Shown: positions 21,973 through 30,448 of the stretch, one piece after another
Numbering within the stretch: the stretch's first letter is position 1
How the letters are laid out: every line of letters begins with the position of its first letter
Assembly (NCBI GenBank): GCA_900696525.1
Contig: CAADGL010000016.1
Span: 62,001 to 126,000 of the forward strand
From: an uncultured Planctomycetota bacterium
GTDB taxonomy: Bacteria; Planctomycetota; Phycisphaerae; UBA1845; Fen-1342
Reading direction: 5' to 3'
Length of the DNA: 64,000 nt
Made by a program: the position numbers and the translations under genes
Notes under the pieces: model-generated
The model's database searches: none
Seen by the model: only the letters and a program-made list of their open reading frames with translations
Told to the model about the DNA's origin: nothing

Positions 21973-22348
21973 CAAGCCCGAGCGCCGTCGCCACCGCGTA
22001 CTCTCCCGCATGCGAGATCGACACCTGCACCTGCTCAATCCCCAGCGACCGCGCCAGCTCCGCCGTCTTGCCATGCAACGTGCACAACGGCCGGCCCAGC
22101 GGGTCCGACAACGTCTCGATGTCCGTCCACTCGATGCCGCCGCGCCATCCCGTCCCCAGGCACTTCATGACCGCTTCCTTCGCGGCAAAGCGGCCCGAGA
22201 GCCGCTCGACGGTCACCCGGGTGTCGAGGCAATAACGCTGCTCGGCGGGCGTATACACGCGGTTCAGGAAGTGCTCCCCATGCCCCTTCCAGAGCTGCTC
22301 GACCCGCGAGCACTGCACGATATCGACGCCGTGGGAGATAATCCGCAT
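21953..22348 (-). CDS. acpS: Holo-ACP synthase (4'-phosphopantetheinyl transferase)
   Basis: A 131-residue enzyme that transfers phosphopantetheine from CoA to apo-acyl carrier protein. The two metal-binding motifs are present: GVDIVQCSRVEQL near the start (Asp) and RFAAKEAVMKCLGTG (Glu). VSISHAGEYAVATAL is the usual final strand. The ATG at 22348 begins the family homology; the open frame continues upstream without similarity. The last residues GPAGSR and the stop are encoded by a dispersed repeat, so the natural C-terminus has been replaced or trimmed slightly. Confidence 0.92.
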   Translation of the reverse strand: MRIISHGVDIVQCSRVEQLWKGHGEHFLNRVYTPAEQRYCLDTRVTVERLSGRFAAKEAVMKCLGTGWRGGIEWTDIETLSDPLGRPLCTLHGKTAELARSLGIEQVQVSISHAGEYAVATALGLGPAGSR

Positions 22349-22446
22349 GCGGCAACAGTCTAGCCGGGAACCCGCCGCGCTTCTGCGCGTCGAATGGGCA
22401 GAAAGACTGTCGCGCCCGCCCGGCGCCCGCGCCGAGGAGACCTCAC

Positions 22447-24990
22447 ATGAAGCCGCTCGTGCCCTGCCTCGTGATCGGGTTATTGGTTCCGGCGTTCTCG
22501 CAGGCGCGCCAGCCATGCCGCGCCGAGCTGCGCGTGACGAACGGCCCGCCGGGCGAGACGATCACCTGCCCGCTGGAACATACGAACGTGGTCGCCGACA
22601 TCCAGGGCTTCATCGCCCGCGTCACCGTGCGCCAGGTCTTCAGCAACCCGCTCGACCGAAAGATCGAAGCGGTCTACGTGTTTCCGCTGTCGCAGGACGC
22701 CGCCGTCGATCATATGGTGATGGAAGTCGGCGAACGGCGGATCATCGGCCAGGTGCTGGAGCGCGCCGCGGCGCGAGAGGTCTATGAGCAGGCGGTCGCC
22801 GCCGGCCACGTCGCCGGCCTGCTCGACCAGGAGCGGCCGAACATCTTCACCCAGTCCGTCGCGAACATCGAGCCGGGGGCGAAGGTCACGATCGAGATCA
22901 GCTACGTCGAGATCGTCCGCTACGAAGACGGCGCGTTCGAGTGGGTCTTCCCCATGGTCGTCGGTCCGCGCTACATCCCCGGCGGCGGCAGCGCCCCGGC
23001 GCCGATGACGCGCGGCCAGGACACGCCCGAAGTCCCGGACGCGAGCCGGATCACGCCGCCCGTGATTCCCGAGGGCATGCGCGCCGGGCACGACGTGAGC
23101 CTGAGCGTGCGGATCGACAGCGGTTCGCCGGCGGTGACGCCCGGCGCGATCGAGAGCGAGACCCACGCGATCGCGCAGCACGCCGCGGATGCGCCCGGCG
23201 CCGTGATCGTCGCGCTCGAGCAGCAGGCGACCATTCCCAACAAGGACTTCGTGCTGCGCTACGCGCTCGGCGCCGACGAGGTTCGCGAGGGCTACTTCGT
23301 CAGCCAGACGCCGCTCGGTTCGTTCTTCACGCTCATCCTTCAGCCGCCAGCCCGCGTCGTGCCTTCGGCGCTCGTCCCGCGCGAGCTCATCTTCGTGCTC
23401 GACACGTCGGGCTCGATGCACGGCTACCCGATCGAGAAAGCCAAGCAGGTCATGCGGCAGGCCATCGACGCCATGCGCCCGGGCGACACCTTCAACCTCA
23501 TCACGTTCTCCGGCGACACGCGCATCCTCTGGCCGGCCCCGCGCCCCAACACCCCCGAGAACCGCGCCGAGGCACAGGGCTTCCTGGCGGCGCAGCGCGG
23601 CGGCGGCGGAACCGAGATGATGAGGGCCATCGACGCCGCCCTGCGGCCGGCCGCGCCGCAGAGGGACGCCGGGCGCTCCGGCCGGCGCCCGCCGCGCGGC
23701 GAATCGGCGCCCGAGCCGATCCGCATCGTCCTGTTCCTCACCGACGGCTACGTCGGCAATGACATGGCCATCCTCGACGCCGTCCGCAAGTACGCCGGCA
23801 CGACGCGCGTCTTCAGCTTCGGCATCGGCAGCAGCGTGAACCGCTTCCTGCTCGACGGCATGGCGCGCGAGGGCCGCGGCGAGGTCGAGTACGTCCTGCT
23901 GGAAAGCCAGGCCGAAGCGGCGGTCGCGCGCTTCAGCGAGCGCATCGCCGCCCCCGTGCTCACCGACATTCAGATCGACTGGGGCGACGTGCCCGTGGCG
24001 GAGGTCTATCCGCGCCGCATCCCCGATCTATTCGCCGCCCGGCCGCTGGTCATCCACGGCCGCCTCAGCGCCGCCGGCGGCGGGACCGTGACGCTTACTG
24101 GAAACACCGGGGCCGGCCGCTTCGAGCGGCAGATTCCGATCCGCGCGCCGATGGCCGCCGAGACGCCGCCGCCCACGGCCGGAGGGCCGCCGCCAGACGC
24201 GGGCTTGCTCGATCCGCACGTCTCGCTCTGGGCGCGTTCGAAGGTGCATGACCTGCTCAGCCGCGATTGGGCGGCGCTCCAGTCCGACCGGTTTCCCGAC
24301 CCGCTGAAGCAGCAGATCGTCGAGCTCGGCGTCAAGTTCCGGATCCTCACGCAGTTCACCAGCTTCGTCGCCGTCGAGGAGATGCGCGTGACGATCGGCG
24401 GCGAGCCCACGACGATCCAGGTGCCCGTCGAGATGCCCCAGGGCGTCAGCTACGAGGGCGTCTTCGGAGGCGTCGCCGTCGGCGGAGACATCGCCCTGGG
24501 AAAACCCATGCGTCGCGATCGCGCCGCCGGCGGCGGTTTCGGCCGCCTCGCCGGCCGGCCTGCGCCGGCCGCGCCGTCAGGGGCGGGCGGCGCGCGCGGC
24601 GCCGGCGGCGGGGACGTCAAGGCAGCCGGCGTCACGCGGGCGCGCGAAGAGGCCACGCCCGACGAGGATGCGCCGCGCACGCCGCGCCCGGAAACGCCGC
24701 AGGACAAGCTCGCCGCGGCGCTGCGCGGGCTCGCGGCGAAGGTGGAAAAAGAGGGGCAGGACGGCAACCTGGCGATCGACAAGCTGCGCGTGCTGAAGTG
24801 GCGCGTCGACGTGATCGTCATTCTCCAGGCGACCGACGCGGCGACGCTGGACGCCCTGAGGGCCCTCGGCTTCGAGCCGAGCGCCGAGAGCAAGACGGCG
24901 CGCCTGCTGGTGGGGTCGATCGACGTGCGCCGGCTCGACGACCTGGCCAAGCTGGAGGCGGTCGTCGCCGTGCGGCCGGCGCTGAACTGA
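22447..24990 (+). CDS. Secreted VIT and von Willebrand factor A domain protein
   Basis: 847 residues with an N-terminal signal peptide (LVIGLLVPAFSQA-R). A VIT (vault/inter-alpha-trypsin) domain covers about residues 30-165 (VRQVFSNPLDRKIEAVYVFP, AREVYEQA). A VWA domain follows at about 312-500, with the MIDAS metal site D319-T-S-G-S in FVLDTSGSMHGYP. The C-terminal third is a Pro/Arg/Ala-rich linker (about 670-760) and a small alpha/beta region. VIT-VWA proteins of this shape are common in Planctomycetota and Proteobacteria; their function is unknown but probably protein binding at the envelope. GAGGAG precedes the ATG. Confidence 0.9.
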   Translation: MKPLVPCLVIGLLVPAFSQARQPCRAELRVTNGPPGETITCPLEHTNVVADIQGFIARVTVRQVFSNPLDRKIEAVYVFPLSQDAAVDHMVMEVGERRIIGQVLERAAAREVYEQAVAAGHVAGLLDQERPNIFTQSVANIEPGAKVTIEISYVEIVRYEDGAFEWVFPMVVGPRYIPGGGSAPAPMTRGQDTPEVPDASRITPPVIPEGMRAGHDVSLSVRIDSGSPAVTPGAIESETHAIAQHAADAPGAVIVALEQQATIPNKDFVLRYALGADEVREGYFVSQTPLGSFFTLILQPPARVVPSALVPRELIFVLDTSGSMHGYPIEKAKQVMRQAIDAMRPGDTFNLITFSGDTRILWPAPRPNTPENRAEAQGFLAAQRGGGGTEMMRAIDAALRPAAPQRDAGRSGRRPPRGESAPEPIRIVLFLTDGYVGNDMAILDAVRKYAGTTRVFSFGIGSSVNRFLLDGMAREGRGEVEYVLLESQAEAAVARFSERIAAPVLTDIQIDWGDVPVAEVYPRRIPDLFAARPLVIHGRLSAAGGGTVTLTGNTGAGRFERQIPIRAPMAAETPPPTAGGPPPDAGLLDPHVSLWARSKVHDLLSRDWAALQSDRFPDPLKQQIVELGVKFRILTQFTSFVAVEEMRVTIGGEPTTIQVPVEMPQGVSYEGVFGGVAVGGDIALGKPMRRDRAAGGGFGRLAGRPAPAAPSGAGGARGAGGGDVKAAGVTRAREEATPDEDAPRTPRPETPQDKLAAALRGLAAKVEKEGQDGNLAIDKLRVLKWRVDVIVILQATDAATLDALRALGFEPSAESKTARLLVGSIDVRRLDDLAKLEAVVAVRPALN

Positions 24991-25019
24991 AGCGCGGGGC
25001 GGCCGGGCGTGCGACGCGG

Positions 25020-25676
25020 TCAGGGCCGCGTCAGCACGCCCGTCGCCCAGGTGCTCGGGTCGATGTTCCAGCCCAGCTCGTCCGTGACCGACAGCGTCTG
25101 GCTTCCGAGCCGCGTGTCCTTGATCTTGTAGAACACGCCGATGCGCGGATGCTCGGCCGGCTCCCACCCGTGCAGGCACGCCGACGGGATGTGCGTCTCG
25201 ACGCGCCAGCCGCGGGCCGTCACAACCGACGCCACCTTCGCGGCCGAGGCCTCGACCGGCGGATGCTCCTTGGCGCGGCTCATGCGGTGCAGGCCGATCA
25301 CCGGGGCCTTGCCGTCGCGGCCGCCGCCCAGCGGCAGCAGGTAGAAGAAATGACAGAAGCGCGTGCCGCGCTTCACGTCGCGGGCGTCGCGCGTGTCGAT
25401 GCACAGCCGCAGGCCGTCTTGTCTCCACCACTGCTGCACGTCGCAATGCGGCCGCCCGGGCCGGTTGGGCACGTCGAACGCCGCGAAGAATCCGTACTCG
25501 TTCCAGGCCCAGTAGACGTCGGCGACCGGCTCGGCGTCCTCCAGCATCACCAGCGGCGGCGCCAGGTAGCGCGGCGGCCACTTTGACAGGTCGGCATCGA
25601 CGCGCGGCGGCGCGTCCCAATAGTGAATCGGTATCTCGAATCGCAGCAGCGCCCGCCGCGGCAGAAGGTCGATCAT
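25020..25676 (-). CDS. CBM9-like (carbohydrate-binding family 9-like) domain protein
   Basis: A single-domain protein of 218 residues with no signal peptide visible. The pattern IDADLSKW-like VDADLSKWPPRYL, then ADVYWAWNEYGFFAAFDVPN, WWRQDGLRLCIDTR and a closing IGVFYKIKD is that of the CBM9/DOMON-like beta-sandwich found on xylanases and many uncharacterised proteins. It is the fourth gene of a minus-strand run, 31 nt after the DUF98 gene. In that position it might bind a small aromatic or sugar ligand rather than polysaccharide; this is inference. Confidence 0.72.
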   Translation of the reverse strand: MIDLLPRRALLRFEIPIHYWDAPPRVDADLSKWPPRYLAPPLVMLEDAEPVADVYWAWNEYGFFAAFDVPNRPGRPHCDVQQWWRQDGLRLCIDTRDARDVKRGTRFCHFFYLLPLGGGRDGKAPVIGLHRMSRAKEHPPVEASAAKVASVVTARGWRVETHIPSACLHGWEPAEHPRIGVFYKIKDTRLGSQTLSVTDELGWNIDPSTWATGVLTRP

Positions 25677-25707
25677 GCAGTCACCGGGAAGTCCATCCTG
25701 CTCGCCC

Positions 25708-26253
25708 TCAGCGCGGGCCGGCCGCCGTCACGACCTCCAGCAGGTCGATCGCCGGCTCTTCGTCGCAGTAGATCGTACCGACCCGCCCGAAGGCTGGCTG
25801 CCCGCCGAGCTCGCGCGCCGCCGGCGTGTCGGGCGGGAACGAAAAGTACCAGCGCGGGCTGACGCGGCGGAAGACGCCGTGACGGATGAGGATGTCCCCC
25901 AGCGGGGCGCGCGAGGCGAGAATCTCGTCGCGGACGGCGCGGGTTACGAACGCGAGGTTCAGCCGCACGACGCCGAGCTCGACGCGCGTCGGCTCACCGC
26001 GGAGCGTCAGCAGGATTTTTCGGGCGTACTCGCCCGGGTCGCGCTGCTCGCGCAGCACGCGCAGCTCGACCGGCTTTCCGTAGTACGCGGCCAGGCGCTC
26101 GGTCATATGCTCGCGATGCGCCAACAGCGTTCGGAACGGCTCGTCCAGGTCCGCGGCCGCGATGCGCGGGCAGCGCGACACCCACTCCGCGTCGTCGAAA
26201 AAGCCGTCGCAAAGGTCGGCCAGCGCCGCGTGCGGTTGTCGAAGCTGCCGCAT
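25708..26253 (-). CDS. DUF98 chorismate pyruvate-lyase-like protein
   Basis: 181 residues. The segment VRLNLAFVTRAVRDEILASRAPLGDILIRHGVFRRV matches the core of the DUF98/Rv2949c family, whose characterised member removes pyruvate from chorismate to give 4-hydroxybenzoate. Upstream, VLREQRDPGEYARKILLTL gives the conserved basic residues. The ATG at 26253 follows GGGGAGAG; the frame runs 27 codons further into the end of the upstream gene. It lies 25 nt after the HemN-like gene. Ubiquinone synthesis is unlikely to be its purpose because this genome uses the futalosine menaquinone route, so a specialised aromatic product is more likely (inference). Confidence 0.72.
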   Translation of the reverse strand: MRQLRQPHAALADLCDGFFDDAEWVSRCPRIAAADLDEPFRTLLAHREHMTERLAAYYGKPVELRVLREQRDPGEYARKILLTLRGEPTRVELGVVRLNLAFVTRAVRDEILASRAPLGDILIRHGVFRRVSPRWYFSFPPDTPAARELGGQPAFGRVGTIYCDEEPAIDLLEVVTAAGPR

Positions 26254-26278
26254 CTCGTTCGTCTCTCCCCGTCGCCGC

Positions 26279-27625
26279 TCAGGTATATCGCACGTCGCGG
26301 AATTGCGGCTCGAAGAAGCGCGGCAGGAGCGCATCGACCCGCAGCAACCCGCCTCGCGTCAGCCGGTGGCCCTCGTCCTCCGCCGTCGCGTAGCCCTCCT
26401 GCTCCAGCGACCGCCACGCGTCGGCGAACCGCTCGCGGATATCGACGCCGAACTTGCGGCGGAAGTAGTCGGCGTCGGCGCGGCCGAGCTTGAGTTGCAG
26501 CACCAGTTCGCGGATCAGCCGCTGGTCGTGGCTGATGGGCAGCGCCCGCGCCAGCGGCAGTTCGCCGGCACGGCAGGCGTCGAGGTAGCGTTCCCACTGA
26601 TCGAGGTTCTGGTAGTGCACGCCCGCCAGGTGCGAAAACGAGGCCACGCCCGTTCCGATCATGTCGGCCCCGTGCCAGAGCGAGTCGCGGTAGACGAAGC
26701 GCTGCGCCGCATCCGCGGCCGCGCCTTTGACGAGCGTGTAGGCGCTGGAGACGGAGTAGCCCGCGGCCTCGAACTGCCCGAAGGCGTAATCGACCCAGCG
26801 CCGCTTCGTGGCCCAGTCGGCCACCGCGACGGCGCCGCCCTGACGCTGCTCGCGCGTGAACTCGGTGTTGTAGGGCAGCTCCATCTGGTAGATCGTCAGG
26901 CTGTCCGGCGCCAGCGCAAGCGTCCGCTCGACCGCGAGCTTCCACTTCGCCTCGTCGTCGCCGACCATCCCCGCGATCAGGTCCACGTTGATCTGCGCGA
27001 AGCCGACTTCCCGCGCCCAGGCGTACGCCGCGCCGATCTCCGCCGAACGGTGCGCCCGCCCGTTCTGCTCCAGGATGTCGTCGTCCCAGTGCTCGATGCC
27101 CAGGCTCAGGCGCGTCACGCCGATGCGGCGGATCGTCCGCAGCTTGCTGAGCTTGAGCGTGCCGGGCTCGCACTCGAAGGTGACCTCGCGGGCGGCGTCC
27201 CAGCGCCAGTGCTCGTTGATGCGCTCGATGAGCCGCTGGAGCTGGTCGTTGCTGAGGAACGACGGCGTGCCGCCGCCGAAGTAGACGAACTCGAACTCCC
27301 GGCCGTCGAGCGCGGCGCAGCGCTTGTACAGGGCGATCTCGCGCGCCAGCCCGTCCATGTAGATGTCGACGTCGCCGCTGTTCTTGTCCGTGTACACGCG
27401 GAAGTAGCAGAACTTGCAGCGCTTGCGGCAGAAAGGGATGTGCAGGTACAGCCCGAGCGGCGCCGCCCCGTCGGCCACGGAACCCGCGACGTCGCTGCGC
27501 CCTTCCAGCGCTGCCAGCGCCGTCGACACGTGCTCCGGCTTCCAGGCCGAGAACGGCGGGTAGTTGGCGACGAAGTAGCTGCCGGGCTCGGTCTTGGCCG
27601 TCTCCTTCAGCACGTCTAGCTGCAT
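26279..27625 (-). CDS. HemN-like radical SAM protein
   Basis: A 448-residue radical SAM enzyme of the coproporphyrinogen oxidase-like superfamily. LYLHIPFCRKRCKFCYF contains the C-x3-C-x2-C iron-sulfur motif at about residues 62-69. FEFVYFGGGTPSFLS and the SLGIEHWDDDIL strand follow the HemN/HemW order, and a HemN-type C-terminal domain begins near residue 350. Relatives include true HemN, HemW chaperones, haem-degrading enzymes and methyltransferases or cyclopropanases in natural-product clusters. The replacement of the usual SxGxQS by SLGIEHWD argues against HemN and HemW proper. The ATG at 27625 has AGGAGG upstream. It lies between a halogenase-like and a chorismate-lyase-like gene. Confidence 0.85.
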   Translation of the reverse strand: MQLDVLKETAKTEPGSYFVANYPPFSAWKPEHVSTALAALEGRSDVAGSVADGAAPLGLYLHIPFCRKRCKFCYFRVYTDKNSGDVDIYMDGLAREIALYKRCAALDGREFEFVYFGGGTPSFLSNDQLQRLIERINEHWRWDAAREVTFECEPGTLKLSKLRTIRRIGVTRLSLGIEHWDDDILEQNGRAHRSAEIGAAYAWAREVGFAQINVDLIAGMVGDDEAKWKLAVERTLALAPDSLTIYQMELPYNTEFTREQRQGGAVAVADWATKRRWVDYAFGQFEAAGYSVSSAYTLVKGAAADAAQRFVYRDSLWHGADMIGTGVASFSHLAGVHYQNLDQWERYLDACRAGELPLARALPISHDQRLIRELVLQLKLGRADADYFRRKFGVDIRERFADAWRSLEQEGYATAEDEGHRLTRGGLLRVDALLPRFFEPQFRDVRYT

Positions 27626-27663
27626 GGCGGGCCGAACCTCCTGCGCCGCGTGGCCGTACGCGC

Positions 27664-28950
27664 TCAGCTTGACGGCTCCAGCCGAATCTCCTCCGGCAGG
27701 TCGCAGTAGCGCTTCATCGTCTCGAAAATGTCGCCCGCCTCGGCGCGGAACACGTCGCCCACCAGCAGCTCCACCAGGTTGCGCCTGTGCTCGGGATGGG
27801 CGCGGTTGAAGCGGCCGAACGAAAAGTGCTTGGTATAGAAGGCGTAGACCAGCTTGCGGACGCGCTGAAGGCCGGCGTAGAAGTCGTCGCCCCAGGCGCC
27901 CAGCCGGGCGCCCGACGTGTCGCCGCTGCGCAGCGCCGCGTCGATGGCGTCCGCGGCCCGCTCGCCGCTCTGGAGCGCCAGCAGCACGCCCGAGGAGTAG
28001 ATCGGGTCGAGGAACGTCAGCGCGTCGCCGATCAGCACCCAGCCGTCGCCGGCGCAGCGCGTCGCGCTGTAGGAGAAATCGCTGAGCACGTGCACGGAGC
28101 CGACGCGGCGGGCGTTGGCGACGCGCGGGATCATCACCGGGCAGCGCTGAATCTCCTCTTCGATGACCTGCTCGGGCTTGCCCCGTCCGCGGATGAGGTA
28201 GTCGATGTCTCCGACTACGCCGACCGAGACCACGTCGTCCTGAAGCGGGATGTACCAGAACCACCCGTTCTGCTCCTGCACCTGCAGAACCAGCGTGGCC
28301 CCTTCGTCGCGCGGATCCGCGTCGCGCCGGGCGCCCTTGTAATGCGCGAACACCGCCGCCTTCCGCAGCTTCGGGTCGGGCCGGCGCAGGCCGAACTTGC
28401 TCGCCAGCAGCGCCGTCGTCCCGCTCGCGTCGACCACCACCTTCGAACGCACCTCGACGCCCGTCCCGTCCGCCCGCTCCGCGATCACCCCCCGGACGCG
28501 CGGCGGCCCGCCGTTCGCTGCGCCCGCCGCGGCGGCCGCACCGCCGTCGGTCAGCACGTCGCGCACCAGCGTGTTCTGCCAGACCTCGGCGCCCTTTTCG
28601 GCCGCGTTCACGAGCATCATGTGGTCGAACTCGCTGCGCAGCACCTGCCAGGTCTGCGAGCACTCGTGCGGGTTCATCTCGTCAAAGTAGAACGGAGCGG
28701 ATTCCTTGCCCTCGGCGTTGGCGAACTGAACGCTGTACTTCTTGACGAAGCCGCTGCGCTTCATCTTCTCCAGCATGCCGAGCCGCTTGAACACCCAGTA
28801 GGTGTCAGGCATCAGCGACTCGCCGATGTGAAAGCGCGGGAACTGCGTGCGCTCGATGATGAGCGTCCGGTGTCCCTGCTCGGCCAGCAGCGCCCCGCAG
28901 GTCGCCCCCGCCGGCCCGCCGCCGATCACGATCGCGTCGCAGTCTCGCAT
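27664..28950 (-). CDS. Flavin-dependent halogenase-like FAD oxidoreductase
   Basis: 428 residues with an N-terminal FAD-binding Rossmann motif (VIGGGPAGATCGALLAEQG), then FPRFHIGESLMP as in tryptophan-halogenase-fold enzymes. Two features usually taken as halogenase marks are present: WxWxIP (GWFWYIP, about residue 230) and FxxPxxSxG (FLDPIYSSG, about residue 310). Relatives without halogenase activity exist, for example geranylgeranyl reductases and monooxygenases, so activity is not proven. It is the first gene of a four-gene minus-strand run with HemN-like, DUF98 and CBM9-like genes; 38 nt separate it from the HemN-like gene. Confidence 0.82.
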   Translation of the reverse strand: MRDCDAIVIGGGPAGATCGALLAEQGHRTLIIERTQFPRFHIGESLMPDTYWVFKRLGMLEKMKRSGFVKKYSVQFANAEGKESAPFYFDEMNPHECSQTWQVLRSEFDHMMLVNAAEKGAEVWQNTLVRDVLTDGGAAAAAGAANGGPPRVRGVIAERADGTGVEVRSKVVVDASGTTALLASKFGLRRPDPKLRKAAVFAHYKGARRDADPRDEGATLVLQVQEQNGWFWYIPLQDDVVSVGVVGDIDYLIRGRGKPEQVIEEEIQRCPVMIPRVANARRVGSVHVLSDFSYSATRCAGDGWVLIGDALTFLDPIYSSGVLLALQSGERAADAIDAALRSGDTSGARLGAWGDDFYAGLQRVRKLVYAFYTKHFSFGRFNRAHPEHRRNLVELLVGDVFRAEAGDIFETMKRYCDLPEEIRLEPSS

Positions 28951-28995
28951 TCGGCCCCCTTGCGCGCGGCGCAGGCGCCGCTCAACGCCAGGATG

Positions 28996-30258
28996 CTACT
29001 CGCCGCCGGCATCCTTGGCCGGAGCGGATGCCCCTGCACCGTCCGGGAGCTTCTTGAGCGCCTCGCGCGCCCGGGTCGCGGCCGGCGAGCGCGGGAACTG
29101 GTCGATGACCTTGCGATACTGCTGGCGGGCCTCGTCGAACATGTCGACGCGGGCGTAGTTGTCTCCCATCTGGCACCAGCGCTCGGCCTGCTGCTCCTCG
29201 CGCCACTTCGCGATTCGCGCGGTGATCTTCGGGTCGCTGTTCAGCCGCTCCAGCGCCGCCTTCGCGGCGGCGCCCGCCGCGGTCTTGGGCGACGATTCGA
29301 GCACCTGACGGTAGACGCGCATCGCGCCGACGAAGTCCCCGGCCAGCTCGAGCTCCGCCGCTTCGTCGTTCTTCAGCACGCCGCGCGCGTTCTCAATGGC
29401 GCGCGTCACCATCTGCTTGGTGTTGATGTCGCCGCGCAGCCGCCCGATGTCGGTGTCGCAGGCGACCACGAGGTCGTGCTCCGGCCCCTCCTGCTTGCGC
29501 GTCGTGAAGCGCACGTGCACCTCGGCGACGATGTCGCAGGCCTCCTGGTACTTGCGGTCGCGATACATGCCGCGCGCCTCGTCGAGCCAGTTCTTCGCCT
29601 GCTCCAGCAGCTTCTCGTGCAGCGTGCGGCCCTGGTCGTGCATCGGCGATGACTCGTCCGTCACGTTCATGACGAACTTCGCCATCGTCTCCGCCCGGCC
29701 ATACTCCTTCTTCGCCATGAACTCCGCGGCCCGCTTGAGCTTGTCGGCCAACGCCGCCTCGTCGGCCCCGACCGGCGGCGTTCGGCGGAGCTGGTCCTTG
29801 ACGCGCGCCTCCAGGTCGTCCATCGGGTGGCCTTTCCACGCGATGATGCCGCGCGGGTCGATGATGAACACGTACGGGAACGACGCGACCTCGAACAGCG
29901 CCGGAACCCCCGGCCCGTACCAGAACACGCGCGCCCCGATGTCATGTGACTTCAGAACGCCCTCGGCCTTCTCCTTCTTCTCGTCCGTGCAGCCCAGCAC
30001 CACGACGCCCTGCCCGCCGTAGGTCTCGGCGATCTTCCCGATGATCGGCATCGCCTCGACCGACTCGGGATTGCCCGCGCGGAAGAAGAAGAACAGCACG
30101 ATCCGCCCGCGCAACTCCTCAATCTGGAGGTTCGGGTCGTCGGCCGGCTTCTGGTTCTCACGCTTGTAGGTGATCTCGGGCGCCGGCAGGCCCACCTTCT
30201 GCCCCAGCGCCGGAATCACGAAGCCGCCCGCCACGACGATCAACGTCAGCATGCGCAT
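28996..30258 (-). CDS. Exported thioredoxin-fold protein lacking CxxC, with TPR-like helices
   Basis: 420 residues with a signal peptide (LIVVAGGFVIPALG). Residues about 25-160 follow the TlpA/AhpC thioredoxin fold: LRGRIVLFFFFRAGNPESVEAMP, then VVVLGCTDE and FPYVFIIDPRGIIAW. The CxxC active site expected after the FFF strand is replaced by AGNPES, so no dithiol chemistry is possible at that site. The remaining 250 residues are helical with two or more TPR-like units (DNYARVDMFDEARQQYRKVIDQFPRS). A scaffold or sensor function in the periplasm is more likely than reductase activity. It lies 45 nt upstream of the halogenase-like gene on the same strand. Confidence 0.8.
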   Translation of the reverse strand: MRMLTLIVVAGGFVIPALGQKVGLPAPEITYKRENQKPADDPNLQIEELRGRIVLFFFFRAGNPESVEAMPIIGKIAETYGGQGVVVLGCTDEKKEKAEGVLKSHDIGARVFWYGPGVPALFEVASFPYVFIIDPRGIIAWKGHPMDDLEARVKDQLRRTPPVGADEAALADKLKRAAEFMAKKEYGRAETMAKFVMNVTDESSPMHDQGRTLHEKLLEQAKNWLDEARGMYRDRKYQEACDIVAEVHVRFTTRKQEGPEHDLVVACDTDIGRLRGDINTKQMVTRAIENARGVLKNDEAAELELAGDFVGAMRVYRQVLESSPKTAAGAAAKAALERLNSDPKITARIAKWREEQQAERWCQMGDNYARVDMFDEARQQYRKVIDQFPRSPAATRAREALKKLPDGAGASAPAKDAGGE

Positions 30259-30448
30259 CGCTCTCGCTCCTTCGCGCGCCGGCCCGCGGCGCTCCTTACA
30301 ATGTATACGGCGACGACTGCGTTTTCAGCCCCTGGGCCGCTCATTCGACTCGCGTCACAGGCCATGACACGTCACGCTCCCCGGACTAATATCCGAGACG
30401 CGGTCCGACGCCGCCGACTGTCACCAACGACTTCAAGGAGTTTAGCCC

